From positions 48,282 through 112,281 of the forward strand of contig CACZAD010000001.1 in NCBI GenBank assembly GCA_902779055.1: 64,000 nt of DNA, written 5' to 3'. The translations under genes and the position numbers were made by a program. Position 1 is the first letter of the stretch. Each line of letters opens with the position of its first letter. Source of the DNA: Fibrobacter succinogenes (GTDB lineage Bacteria > Fibrobacterota > Fibrobacteria > Fibrobacterales > Fibrobacteraceae). Positions 1-8,331 of this stretch are shown piece by piece. The notes under the pieces were generated by a model. That model was not told the origin of the DNA, made no database searches, and saw only the letters and a program-made list of their open reading frames with translations.

Positions 1-2277
1 CGGATGGGACGAAACGAGCATACCGTAAGTGCCGATGAACCCTGCCATCTGCGAAAGGAAAATCGAGAAGAACTTGCTTCTTAAAATGGTGAGCGCCGTC
101 CCCTTTTGCTTTTCGTAATACTCCGAGAAAAACTGGAGCGATCCGTCGACGCTTGCGCCGATGAGGATGGGGAAGGTGAGAGCGCTGTAGGCCGAAATCT
201 GCACGTCAAAGAAGTTGATCGAGGCGAGGAACCAGCTAGCCGCGAACACGGACGGAAGCACGGTGAAGATGGCACGGCTCAGACGGTTGTAGTATACCAG
301 CAAGAACAATAGAACGAGAATCCCGCCGATTTGCAGGGGGCGTTTGAAGTTGTTGATGATTCGCTCCAGGAATATGGCTCGCGTGATCGGAGTGCCCGCC
401 ATCAGGTAGGTTCCGTTTTCGAAGCCTTCGATCTGGTGCAGCTCCTTGTAGAGCCTGGTGCATTCGTTGCCGTAATTCTCGTTGATGTCGGTAAAGATGA
501 AGGCGAAGCGCCCTTGCGTTCCCTGCTTGTCCCTGAACTTCTTGGCGATGTATTCAGGCGGTTCGAGGTCGTCGCTTTCTTCGAACTCCAGGGCCTGTTC
601 CACCTTGTCGAGGTTCTCGCGTTCGCTGTCAGAGAGGGCGTCGCGGAATTCCTTTGAGACCATGCTGTGCAGCTGGCGGAGCTTTTCCATCTTTTTCTGT
701 TGCAGGTTCGGCGAGAACTGGGCGAGCGTAAAGATGGAATTGACCGACGATATTTCGCCGTTGTTCTTGAGTTCGTTGAATCGTTCCAGGAGTTGTTCGC
801 TGGCGGCCTTGCTCGGGAGTCTTACGATGAGAGGCGTCTTGTTCATGAATCCCGTTTCTGCAATCAGGGAATCGATGAACGGATCCTTGTAATTGATTTC
901 GGTTGCCGAAAAGTCGTTGCGGATATGGATGCGTGTGCCGCCAAAGTAAAGCGCTACAATGCTTGTGACAATGATGATCGAGAAAATAATCCAGTTCACC
1001 CGGTTCGAGAGCATGGACACCTTGTAAGTCGAGTGGATCTGCGCATGCGTGATCGTGAACGGCTTCTTGCGCTGCGTGACCTGCAACAAGGCGGTCGAGA
1101 AAAGGAGCGTGATGGCCCAGTTCAAAATGCAGCCGGTGGAACCCAGGACGCCAAGTTCCTGGAGGCCAGGCAGCGGAATCAACGTGAGGCTTGCAAAAAG
1201 TGTCGCGAAGGTGAAGCTCGATGCCGCAGTCGAAGGGCCGATGCCGAGGAGCGCACTTTCGATGCAGAGCTGCGGGCTCAGGTTCCGTTCTCGTTCCAAA
1301 AAGTACCTGTTGAGGACGTGGCTGATGATCTGCAATGCCTGTCCGGGGAGCACAATCGCAAGCAACAACGTAAAGAGGTTGATGCGCCCGTAAAACAGGT
1401 AAGAACACGCCATCGTCGTGCAGATGGGGGTGGCAATGGGGAGTGCCGAAATGAATATCAGCTGCGGCTGCCTGTAAAAGTGGACGATCAGTATCAGCAG
1501 GATAAGTACTGCCGTGACAATGCCCACCATCTTCGCTTCGGGCAAAAGACGTCTGCCCGTCTGGATGGACTCGTAAACCTTTCCGGCATAGTGGATCTTC
1601 AGGTCTTCGGGCTTCGATTCGTCTTGGAGGACGTTCTTGACATCGTAATACAGTTGCCTGTTCGCCTGGAGGTTCGAAATCGAATGCGTCGGGTAAATCT
1701 CGACAATGCGGATTGTCCCTGCGCGGTTGGAATGGCTGATGGAAAGCTTGTCGAAATATTTCTGTTCGAGGTCGCTTAAAAGCTGTTCGCGCTTTTGTGA
1801 CGTCGGCAATTCCAGGGTATCGATAAAGTTCGTGAGGTCGATGAATAGCGGATTGTTCTTTAAGATGTAATCGCGCTTGAGCTTCTCGATACGGTGCGTC
1901 ATGATGTCGATATCGTTTTCGCTGGCATAGAGAAACTTGTTCTTTTTGTAATAGTCGATATCGGTTTCAAAGTCTGCAAAATGGACCGACGGATTTTTTT
2001 CCATCGTCTTGGCCAAATTCTTTGCGACCCGGTAGTTTGCCAAGGAATCCTTGGATTCCAGGATGACGATCAGGCTTCCGAGCCCGCCAAATTCATCTTC
2101 GATCTTTTGGACGTTGCTGGGTTCGCGCGCACTCGTGATGGTGTCTTGCAGTTGTAAATCCCAGCGCAGGTGCATAACCGGGTAGATGCTCAGGAACCCT
2201 ACCGCCAAGAACACGATCAAGATTATTTTGGGGTAGGTTGCTAATTTTTTGATTATTTTTGCAAAGAATGAAAACAT
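1..2277 (-). CDS. RND/MMPL-family exporter, C-terminus cut by window edge
   Basis: The frame is open from an ATG at 2277 to the window edge (759 codons, no stop in view), so the C-terminus is missing. The protein starts with a short cytoplasmic tail and a membrane helix (about residues 8-28). A large periplasmic region follows (VNDS-type features such as ESKDSLANYRVAKNLAKTME), then a block of hydrophobic helices around residues 240-400, a second soluble loop, and a second helix block starting near residue 650. This two-fold repeat is the layout of RND superfamily exporters of the MMPL/HpnN type, which move lipids or hydrophobic compounds across the inner membrane by proton drive. It is divergent from an Omp85-like barrel gene 31 bp away, which suggests a shared envelope role. 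The substrate cannot be told. Confidence 0.85.
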   Translation of the reverse strand, partial: MFSFFAKIIKKLATYPKIILIVFLAVGFLSIYPVMHLRWDLQLQDTITSAREPSNVQKIEDEFGGLGSLIVILESKDSLANYRVAKNLAKTMEKNPSVHFADFETDIDYYKKNKFLYASENDIDIMTHRIEKLKRDYILKNNPLFIDLTNFIDTLELPTSQKREQLLSDLEQKYFDKLSISHSNRAGTIRIVEIYPTHSISNLQANRQLYYDVKNVLQDESKPEDLKIHYAGKVYESIQTGRRLLPEAKMVGIVTAVLILLILIVHFYRQPQLIFISALPIATPICTTMACSYLFYGRINLFTLLLAIVLPGQALQIISHVLNRYFLERERNLSPQLCIESALLGIGPSTAASSFTFATLFASLTLIPLPGLQELGVLGSTGCILNWAITLLFSTALLQVTQRKKPFTITHAQIHSTYKVSMLSNRVNWIIFSIIIVTSIVALYFGGTRIHIRNDFSATEINYKDPFIDSLIAETGFMNKTPLIVRLPSKAASEQLLERFNELKNNGEISSVNSIFTLAQFSPNLQQKKMEKLRQLHSMVSKEFRDALSDSERENLDKVEQALEFEESDDLEPPEYIAKKFRDKQGTQGRFAFIFTDINENYGNECTRLYKELHQIEGFENGTYLMAGTPITRAIFLERIINNFKRPLQIGGILVLLFLLVYYNRLSRAIFTVLPSVFAASWFLASINFFDVQISAYSALTFPILIGASVDGSLQFFSEYYEKQKGTALTILRSKFFSIFLSQMAGFIGTYGMLVSSHP

Positions 2278-2308
2278 CACTCCTAATATAATTATAATTT
2301 GGGTAGTG
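2278..2308. promoter_or_regulatory. Short divergent promoter region
   Basis: Only 31 bp separate the RND gene start (minus) and the barrel gene start (plus). The stretch is AT-rich and contains TATAAT-like hexamers (TAATATAATTATAATT, about 2284-2299) readable on both strands. With so little room, the -35 element of each promoter would lie inside the opposite gene. No clear operator is visible. Confidence 0.4.
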
Positions 2309-3775
2309 ATGATTCGTTTGGTGACGATACTGATGCTTGTGGGTGTGCTGTCCTTTTCAGCGCACGCTAAGGCTGTGCCCGAGAACGTACAGGATTCAGT
2401 GGAGGTGCAAAAGTCTACCTCGTCGCTGTCGTTCATGGACATCGTTTCGTGGCCGTTTATCCATGTTATCCAGCCGGTGTTCGGCATGCTTGTGTACCCG
2501 GTGGCGGCTCCGCTCCATTACGCTTTTGATAATGGCGTTATTGACAAGGCGGTGGACCTGATTACCTTTGGTGAAAAAAGGAATATCCTTATCTATCCGG
2601 TGATGAACCTGAAACCGGGAACCACCACGATGCTTGGCGTATGCTACCGTCACAGGAACCTTATCAAGCAAGGGGATTATGCCGTTTTTGAAGGTAACTA
2701 TTACGCCAACAGTGACGTCGACGTGAGAGTCCGATATTCAAAGCAGGGCATTTTCGGCAAGGATTTGTACGCATCGACAAGTTTTAATCTGTACCTGGAT
2801 CGCGATGACGGATTTGTTGTTCCGATGAGCAAGGATGCGTTTGTCCAGGCGGATACGACTATTTCAGTTTCTTCGCAGGTGGGCATTCCGCTGACTGAGT
2901 CCAGAAACCTCAACTTGAGTTTTGGTGCGGAATTTGTCTACCATGTCGCCTATTTCCCGGACACCAAGGATTCCATTCTGGACGACCCGAAGTTCCCGAT
3001 AAATGACCGTGGTTTGTACCAGAACCATTTTGAGTTCCCGTTCTATGTGAACCTCGTGTTCGATAATTTGGACTTTCCTTATGCGCCGTCTTCGGGACAT
3101 CGCTTGAGCCTTAAAGCCTCGTATGTCCTTACCGGGGAATATGGGGGGATTGAAGGGGAGGACTTTTCGCGTGTGGGAATGAGCCACGCCGAAGCCTTGA
3201 GGGACGGTGGCAAGAATCACGACTATATGAAGGTCGAGGCCTTTTACCAGACGTATTTCTTTATCGGCAAGGCCAAAAAATATGTGCTTTCTGCAAAGGA
3301 AGGGCGCAAGGCACGAAAGTTCTATACGGACTTTTCGATGAACGAAGTCTTGCGAGTCTGGCGTCCGGAGAATCTTGTGGAGACGCTTTTTGAACGCCGA
3401 GTGCTGGCGTTCCAGTACCGTTTTGTGGGAATGTGGGAAATGGAAAAGGGCGGGGCTCCGTATTCGGCATTCCCGACTTTGAACGCGCGATTCCCCTTGC
3501 GAGGCTATACCGATGCGTGGACGGCTCCTTTTTTGATGGGCTTGTCGGCTGAATACCGCTGGCCTGTGGACCGTTTGGTGGATGGTGTCGTGTTCGATGA
3601 GTACGGTGTCATCAGCGACCAGATAAACCATTGGTCCAAAAAGAACGTCTATAATTCATGGGGTTTTGGCGTCCGCGTGCGTAAGCCGGACATGTACCTG
3701 TTCCGCTTGCAGTTCGCCTTCCACGGACTGCACGGCATCAGCCTTGTGATGACCATCGCCCCCGAATTCCGATAA
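2309..3775 (+). CDS. Omp85/BamA-like outer-membrane beta-barrel protein
   Basis: This 488-residue protein begins with a clear signal peptide (MIRLVTILMLVGVLSFSAHA, cleaved before KA). An in-frame ATG 60 bp upstream would put a charged segment ahead of the signal peptide and was rejected. The rest alternates aromatic and polar residues as in outer-membrane strands and contains the LRGY motif (LRGYTDAW, about residue 396), typical of the Omp85 superfamily lid loop. It ends in a phenylalanine two residues before the stop. No POTRA domains are evident, so it resembles the bacterial surface antigen (D15) barrel alone. It is divergently paired with an RND exporter, and an envelope transport partnership is inferred. 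Confidence 0.7.
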   Translation: MIRLVTILMLVGVLSFSAHAKAVPENVQDSVEVQKSTSSLSFMDIVSWPFIHVIQPVFGMLVYPVAAPLHYAFDNGVIDKAVDLITFGEKRNILIYPVMNLKPGTTTMLGVCYRHRNLIKQGDYAVFEGNYYANSDVDVRVRYSKQGIFGKDLYASTSFNLYLDRDDGFVVPMSKDAFVQADTTISVSSQVGIPLTESRNLNLSFGAEFVYHVAYFPDTKDSILDDPKFPINDRGLYQNHFEFPFYVNLVFDNLDFPYAPSSGHRLSLKASYVLTGEYGGIEGEDFSRVGMSHAEALRDGGKNHDYMKVEAFYQTYFFIGKAKKYVLSAKEGRKARKFYTDFSMNEVLRVWRPENLVETLFERRVLAFQYRFVGMWEMEKGGAPYSAFPTLNARFPLRGYTDAWTAPFLMGLSAEYRWPVDRLVDGVVFDEYGVISDQINHWSKKNVYNSWGFGVRVRKPDMYLFRLQFAFHGLHGISLVMTIAPEFR

Positions 3776-3802
3776 AGGCACTGTCATCTCGGCCCCTTGC
3801 GC

Positions 3803-3834
3803 TGTCATGCCGGACTCCGTTCCGGCATCACCTT
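3803..3834 (+). repeat. Palindromic intergenic repeat copy
   Basis: The core GTCATGCCGGA(N)TCCGGCAT is an inverted repeat followed by CACCTT. It belongs to the same family as copies at 4910, 4959, 22566, 28262, 39339, 39378 and 62067. It lies between the convergent barrel gene and ruvB. Confidence 0.7.
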
Positions 3835-3860
3835 ACACAGTACCTACACGGTACCCTTCG

Positions 3861-4898
3861 CTACAGCGGTAATTCCGTCTGTTCGTTCAGTACGGAACGC
3901 GGAATTTCCCTGTGCAGCATCCTGTAGGCGTTAGGCGTTGCAACACGCCCGCGCGGCGTACGCGAAAGCAACCCCTTCTGAATCAAATAAGGCTCGTAGA
4001 CTTCTTCAAGCGTATCCGGCTCTTCGCCCATCGCCGCACTGATCGTACCGAGACCGACCGGACCACCGCCAAACTTGTCGATCGTCATCGCCAGAATCTT
4101 GCGGTCGGTCGGATCCAGCCCTTCGCTGTCGATGCCGAGCATGTCGAGCGTCTTGAGGGCGGCGCGTTCGTCAATGACGCCAGTGCCGCGGACCTGCGCT
4201 ACGTCACGGCAGCGCCTGAGCACGCGATTCGCTACACGAGGCGTGCCTCGGCACCTTCCGCCGAGGATTTTAGCCGCGTCCTCGGTGAGGCCGACGCCTA
4301 AAATGCGGGCGCTGCGCATCAAAATTTTGACGATGTCCTTTTCGTTGTACAGTTCCAAGCGGTACTGGAGCCCAAAGCGGTCACGGAGAGGACCCGTCAA
4401 AAGCCCGCTGCGGGTTGTTGCGCCAACGAGCGTAAAATGCTTGAGCGGAAGGTTCACGCTCCTTGCCGCCGGGCCGGAGTCGAGCATAATGTCGAGCCTG
4501 AAATCTTCCATGGCGGGGTAGAGGTATTCTTCCACGACGCGGTTCAGGCGGTGGATTTCGTCGATAAAGAGAATGTCGTTTTCTTGCAGGCTCGTGAGGA
4601 GCCCGGCGAGATCACTCGCCTTTTCAAGCACGGGACCACTTGTGATATGGATGTTCACACCCATTTCTTTTGCAATAATGCTCGAAAGCGTCGTCTTTCC
4701 AAGTCCCGGAGGCCCCGCAAAAAGGCAATGGTCCAGCGCATCGCCACGGTGCTTTGCCGCTTCGATGGCGATGGAAAGACTTTCTTTGATGTCGTCCTGA
4801 CCTGTAAATTCGCTCAGGCTAGGCGGACGCAAGTTGCGTTCGGAATCGCCTTCGTCAAAGGAGCATTTTTGCGGTGAAATTATACGCTGATCATCCAT
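3861..4898 (-). CDS. ruvB: Holliday junction branch migration ATPase RuvB
   Basis: RuvB is the hexameric AAA+ motor that drives branch migration of Holliday junctions held by RuvA. The 345-residue length fits the family. Visible motifs are Walker A GPPGLGKTT (62-70), Walker B with FIDEIHRL (111-118), sensor 1 GATTRSG (159-165), the arginine-finger segment RDRFG (172-176) and the C-terminal winged helix with GLLSRTPRGR. It lies downstream of ruvA on the same strand, separated by about 93 bp that hold two palindromic repeats. The LexA-type operator ahead of ruvA probably governs both genes unless the repeats end transcription. Confidence 0.97.
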   Translation of the reverse strand: MDDQRIISPQKCSFDEGDSERNLRPPSLSEFTGQDDIKESLSIAIEAAKHRGDALDHCLFAGPPGLGKTTLSSIIAKEMGVNIHITSGPVLEKASDLAGLLTSLQENDILFIDEIHRLNRVVEEYLYPAMEDFRLDIMLDSGPAARSVNLPLKHFTLVGATTRSGLLTGPLRDRFGLQYRLELYNEKDIVKILMRSARILGVGLTEDAAKILGGRCRGTPRVANRVLRRCRDVAQVRGTGVIDERAALKTLDMLGIDSEGLDPTDRKILAMTIDKFGGGPVGLGTISAAMGEEPDTLEEVYEPYLIQKGLLSRTPRGRVATPNAYRMLHREIPRSVLNEQTELPL

Positions 4899-4909
4899 AT
4901 TTTACCTGC

Positions 4910-4944
4910 ATTGTCACCCCGGATTTATTCCGGGGTCGCCTTAC
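4910..4944 (+). repeat. Palindromic repeat, CCCCGG/CCGGGG type
   Basis: TGTCACCCCGGATTTATTCC then GGGGTCGCCTTACAC forms a hairpin with arms CCCCGGA/TCCGGGG. It sits in the gap between ruvA and ruvB. The same sequence recurs almost exactly at 22566-22600. Confidence 0.8.
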
Positions 4945-4958
4945 ACGATCCTTCTTGC

Positions 4959-4995
4959 ATTGTCATTCCGGCCTTGTGCCGGAATCGCCTTTTAC
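4959..4995 (+). repeat. Palindromic repeat, ATTCCGGC/GCCGGAAT type
   Basis: TTGTCATTCCGGCC, TTGTG, then CCGGAATCGCCTTTT forms a hairpin with 8-bp arms. It reaches the ruvA stop codon, so the last few bases overlap the end of ruvA. A near-identical copy ends at the aspS stop (28262-28297). Confidence 0.8.
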
Positions 4996-5600
4996 AAATA
5001 CTTCAAAGCCTCCGGAATGAGGGCTGCCGCATCCGCGCTATCGCCAAGCACTTCAACCGCCTTGACAACCGCCTTTTCTGCAGTCGGATCCTTGACTCCA
5101 AGCGTATGCAATGCCAAAACCGCTTCCATCTTTGCACCCGTGAGCGCACCGACGCTTGTGATTCCGCTCCCTTCGACATCGCCGAGGGACTGGAGCATTG
5201 CTCCTGCCTTTTCCTTAAGCGCAAGCGTCATCTGTTCGCAAGTCTTTTTGCCAAGCCCCTTGATTTTGCCAAGAGCCGTCTTGTTGTCGCTTGCGATCAT
5301 GTTCAAAAGATCGGCAGGAGTGCTGCCGCTCAGAATGCGCTGTGCAAGCTTCGGACCCACGCCGTTCACGCTCAAAAGCATGAGGAACAAGTCTTTTTCG
5401 GTGGTATCGGCGAATCCGAAAAGTGTCATGGAGTCTTCGCGGACGACGAGATTCGTGTGCAAAACGACTTCGGCGCCTTCGTCGGGGAGTTTGCCAGCCG
5501 TAAAAGCCGAAATGTTGATGCCGTAACCGACACCTGCACACTCCACAACGACAAATGTAGGGGTTTTCTGCACCAGAATGCCGCGGATTCGCTCGATCAT
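4992..5600 (-). CDS. ruvA: Holliday junction DNA-binding subunit RuvA
   Basis: RuvA binds the four-way junction and recruits RuvB. The start chosen is MIERIRGIL at 5600, which fits the family N-terminus and has TTGGAGA upstream; the frame remains open 13 codons further. The 202-residue protein has an OB-fold N-terminal part (residues 1-65), helix-hairpin-helix segments with VNGVGPKLAQRIL (about 74-86) and IKGLGKKTCEQM (about 109-120), and a C-terminal RuvB-binding helix domain (about 155-202). It is the first gene of a ruvAB unit. Confidence 0.95.
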   Translation of the reverse strand: MIERIRGILVQKTPTFVVVECAGVGYGINISAFTAGKLPDEGAEVVLHTNLVVREDSMTLFGFADTTEKDLFLMLLSVNGVGPKLAQRILSGSTPADLLNMIASDNKTALGKIKGLGKKTCEQMTLALKEKAGAMLQSLGDVEGSGITSVGALTGAKMEAVLALHTLGVKDPTAEKAVVKAVEVLGDSADAAALIPEALKYL

Positions 5601-5616
5601 AAATTCTCCAAAGAAA

Positions 5617-5630
5617 TGCACTTTTGTGCT
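5617..5630 (-). promoter_or_regulatory. Candidate LexA operator upstream of ruvA
   Basis: TGCACTTTTGTGCT matches TGCNC-N4-GTGCA, recalled as the Fibrobacter LexA box, at all but the last base. It lies between the -10 element and the ruvA start codon, where bound LexA would block transcription. The same motif occurs twice at lexA in this window. Confidence 0.7.
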
Positions 5631-5638
5631 ACTGCTCA

Positions 5639-5666
5639 AATATACATCTTTTAAGGGCTATGTCAA
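5639..5666 (-). promoter_or_regulatory. Sigma-70 type promoter of ruvAB
   Basis: On the minus strand TTGACA (5666-5661) and TATATT (5644-5639) are separated by 16 bp. The predicted transcript would start just ahead of the LexA-type operator. Confidence 0.65.
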
Positions 5667-5785
5667 GCCTTTTTGGACGGGTGCGACAAAATTTTCGAAA
5701 AACTGCGGTTTTGCAGCGATTTCACCATGGCTCCGGAAAATATCAGTATCTTTTACCGTATATTGTACGGGCTTTCGTTTATCCT

Positions 5786-6418
5786 TTATTTCTTTTTTAT
5801 CGGATGGCGGATAACGGTTTTCAACTTTTCTGGGGCGACCTTGCGTGCGTCAGAAAGGTAAATTTCGTGGTGTCGCCTCGTGTCCGAGATGTCGTTTTCG
5901 TAGCCATTGTCGGTGATGAACTTGTCCATTGCGGCGACAGTTGCAGGCTCGTCATCGTATGAGCCGGAATGCATGCTCTGCACGCAAAGACCTTCTTCAA
6001 TTTCTAAAAATTCGACTTTCGAGAAATCCATTTTCTTTTTGCGTGTCGCTTCTTCGATTGCCCAATCGAAATCGGATTTAGCAACAAAGTCCGGGAGTCG
6101 AATAACTGAAATCCACTGGAAATTTTCCTTGTGACCGTAATCAATTCTGTCAAGATTGTCTTGCCACCAGAATCCTTCAAGTGGCGGAACCACGTAATCA
6201 AAGTAACCTTCGATCTTGTGGTTGCCTTTCTTGCTCATTTTGATGGTGTAAGCGATTCCGTACAAAAGTTCGATAGACTTTTTGTATTCGCCATCTTCTA
6301 CATTCGGATTGCCCTTGCCACGCACCGCGATGTAGTTCATCTTCGGGACGACGACAATTTCGGGTTTGCCTTTCGGCATGTAGAATTCCTTGTATTCTTT
6401 TTTAAAGTCAAAAGGCAT
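5786..6418 (-). CDS. GyrI-like small-molecule-binding domain protein
   Basis: This 210-residue soluble protein resembles the GyrI-like/AraC effector-binding fold. An N-terminal beta strand IVVVPKMNYIAVRGKGNPN is followed by the conserved arrangement around LYGIAYTIK, PPLEGFWW and a second half with MHSGSYDDEPAT (about 155-167). No DNA-binding domain is attached, so it is a stand-alone ligand-binding member; the ligand is unknown. The start codon lies 2 bp after the stop of the VOC gene upstream and its ribosome site AAGGAGT overlaps that gene's end. The two are therefore translationally linked. Confidence 0.75.
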   Translation of the reverse strand: MPFDFKKEYKEFYMPKGKPEIVVVPKMNYIAVRGKGNPNVEDGEYKKSIELLYGIAYTIKMSKKGNHKIEGYFDYVVPPLEGFWWQDNLDRIDYGHKENFQWISVIRLPDFVAKSDFDWAIEEATRKKKMDFSKVEFLEIEEGLCVQSMHSGSYDDEPATVAAMDKFITDNGYENDISDTRRHHEIYLSDARKVAPEKLKTVIRHPIKKK

Positions 6419-6420
6419 AG

Positions 6421-6813
6421 TTACTCCTTGACGAACGACCCGATTTCTACCAGATTCCCTTCAGGATCGGCGATGTAGCAGGTACGTTGCCCCCACGGCT
6501 CCGTAGTCGGCGGCATGACGCTTTTCGCTCCTGCGGCAGTGACTTTGGCATACGCTTTATCGACTTCAGCGTAGTTCGCGACACCCAAAGCAATTTCGAA
6601 ATGCCCGTTGACGCCTTTGCAGTAAGCGAACTTCTGACTCGTCATTTTTTCAAAATCGGATTTTCGGAACAGCAAGAACAAAGTGCCGTCCTTTTCTAGA
6701 AAAACGTTAGTCGTATTTTCGTCTTCCTTGATTTCAAAGTCCAAGACATCCCTATAAAAGCGGACCATAGTTGCCATGTCATCGACAAAAATTCCAAAGC
6801 CCTCTAATTTCAT
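6421..6813 (-). CDS. VOC/glyoxalase-fold protein
   Basis: The 130-residue protein has the paired beta-alpha-beta-beta-beta modules of the vicinal oxygen chelate fold. It starts MKLEGFGIFVDDMATMVRFY and ends with the typical EPWGQRTCYIADPEGNLVEIGSF. AAGGAG precedes the ATG at a good distance. The chemistry is unknown; members range from lyases to antibiotic-binding proteins. It forms a two-gene unit with the GyrI-like gene just downstream. Confidence 0.8.
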   Translation of the reverse strand: MKLEGFGIFVDDMATMVRFYRDVLDFEIKEDENTTNVFLEKDGTLFLLFRKSDFEKMTSQKFAYCKGVNGHFEIALGVANYAEVDKAYAKVTAAGAKSVMPPTTEPWGQRTCYIADPEGNLVEIGSFVKE

Positions 6814-6856
6814 TGCAAAATCTCCTTGTGTTTACACATATAAATCAAAATAAATC

Positions 6857-7868
6857 CTATGCCTTATATTCTGCGGTAGCTTCCATCAGTTTGTCAAAAT
6901 CACTTTTGTAGTTTGCGTCACGAATCACGCGGAACTTTTCGAATTTGTTTTCGGCAAATGCTTTGGCGATTTCATGTGTGACTTTGCCTTTGTTTTGTAG
7001 AACATCTTCTTCGTTAAATTGCAAAAACGCATTGAGCTTTTGCACCCAGTCTTTCATATACATAACTTGTCCACGTTTAGCCTGACGTTCCGCATAGTCT
7101 AGGTACATATTGACGATTTCATTTAAATTTTTGATTTCATCTTGCGACAGATAATTTTTAGCGATTGAAACGTCTGATCTATGGATATCACCATTTGGGG
7201 CGTTTTTCCAGGTGGTGAGTCCCATGTTTAACTTTTTACTGTCGGCGCGAGAATAGATTTATTTCTGCAGCGGTTTGGTGTGTTACTGCATAATGCAGCT
7301 TGTTTTGAACTGTTGCGAAAAAGTCCTGCGTAATCTGACTATCAAGGCTATAATCGGCACTACATTTAGCGTAGATGTCTGTTATCTTCTGGTAAAAACG
7401 GCGTTCGCTTGCGCGGATTTCACGAATGCGTTCTAGTTGTTCTTCGAAATAATCCTTGCCAAAGAAATTTTGAGGGTCTTTCAGGCGTTCGTCATTCATG
7501 ACGAATCCTTTAACAATGTATTCCTTTAGAACTTTTGTAGCCCAAATGCGAAACATTGTGGCTTTTTTGGAATTGATGCGGTAACCAACGGCGATTATGG
7601 CGTCGAGATTGTAGATGTTGGTAAGCTTGGTCTGTTCTTTACCTGCAATAGCTCCGTGTGGAGTGGTTGTTTCCATTTTGGAAACTACCACTTTTTCATC
7701 AAGTTCTCCGCTTTCAAAGATGTTCTTCAGATGTTTTGATATTGCCGCTTTTTGAACGTCAAAAAGTTCGGCCATTTTCGCCTGCGTAAGCCAAAGATTC
7801 TCGTTGAGTAATAAAATTTCAACTTTGACTTCTTTGTTGTCGGTCTTGTACAGCAAAATTTCTTTCAT
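6857..7868 (-). pseudogene. rhuM: RhuM-family protein gene broken by a frameshift
   Basis: Two adjacent frames together make one RhuM-type (virulence protein/Fic-associated DNA-binding) protein. The N-terminal part starts at 7868 (MKEILLYKTDNKEVKVEI) with a winged-helix region WLTQAKMAELFDVQKAAISK, and reads to a stop at 7236 after HQTAAEINLFSRRQ. The C-terminal part continues in another frame (SRADSKKLNMGLTTWKN) and ends at 6857. The switch lies at about 7250-7262, where one extra base in the AATAAATCTATTCT stretch shifts the frame. Intact family members read AEII-RAD-K-NMGLTTWK through this point. Function is therefore probably lost, unless the site slips or the base call is wrong. Confidence 0.8.
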
Positions 7869-7875
7869 GTATACA

Positions 7876-7904
7876 AATGTACACCCAAACGAAGGCTCTG
7901 TCAA
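7876..7904 (-). promoter_or_regulatory. Promoter of rhuM, possibly giving a leaderless mRNA
   Basis: TTGACA (7904-7899) and TACATT (7881-7876) are spaced 17 bp on the minus strand. Transcription would start at about 7869, directly at the ATG at 7868. No ribosome binding site is visible ahead of that ATG. Confidence 0.55.
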
Positions 7905-8331
7905 GCTAAACTGATTTTTTTTACAAAATTGCGGAGTCACTGCGTTCCAACTGTAAGTATGCTGCGAAAATAACCCCGGCTCTGTCACACCAAACCGTAT
8001 GGCTACGGAAACGCTGCAAAAGTCGAAATTGGCGAAATTAGCCTAAAAAACGCAATTCTACAGCCGAAAAACAATTTCCGACGGGCTTACGAAACCAGTT
8101 TTTTGTGCTACCCAATAATTTTTGTACGGAAAAACTTGACAGAACCCCCAAAATAGCTATGTCAAGCCTTTTGTTCGGTTTTGGTGACAAACGTCTTGAC
8201 TGCGCCTGAAATTTTTCAGTGCAAGGTTAAACTTTTTTTACCTATTTTCTTACTTTTTTCGTGTATTCCTCATATGGAGGGGGTCTCTGCTATTTCGTAG
8301 AGACGACTATTATCGTTCCTAGAGGTGCATT
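7905..8331. other. Intergenic region with short repeated promoter-like pieces
   Basis: There is no convincing gene here. CTTGACA (8135-8141) and TGTCAAG (8160-8166) form an inverted repeat of two -35-like hexamers. GGCTCTGTCA occurs at 7895-7904 and again near 7978. Just ahead of the nucleotidase remnant, GTCTCTGC...GTAGAGAC (about 8284-8306) can fold into a hairpin, and CTAGAGGTG serves as ribosome site. Confidence 0.5.

Noticed and set aside
667..1779. 370-codon plus-strand frame in the first 2 kb
   Set aside because: It lies opposite the RND exporter, whose minus-strand frame has clear membrane-protein character over 759 codons.
8160..8331. Additional promoter from the TTGACA-like hexamers
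   Set aside because: No -10 element lies at the right distance from either hexamer.
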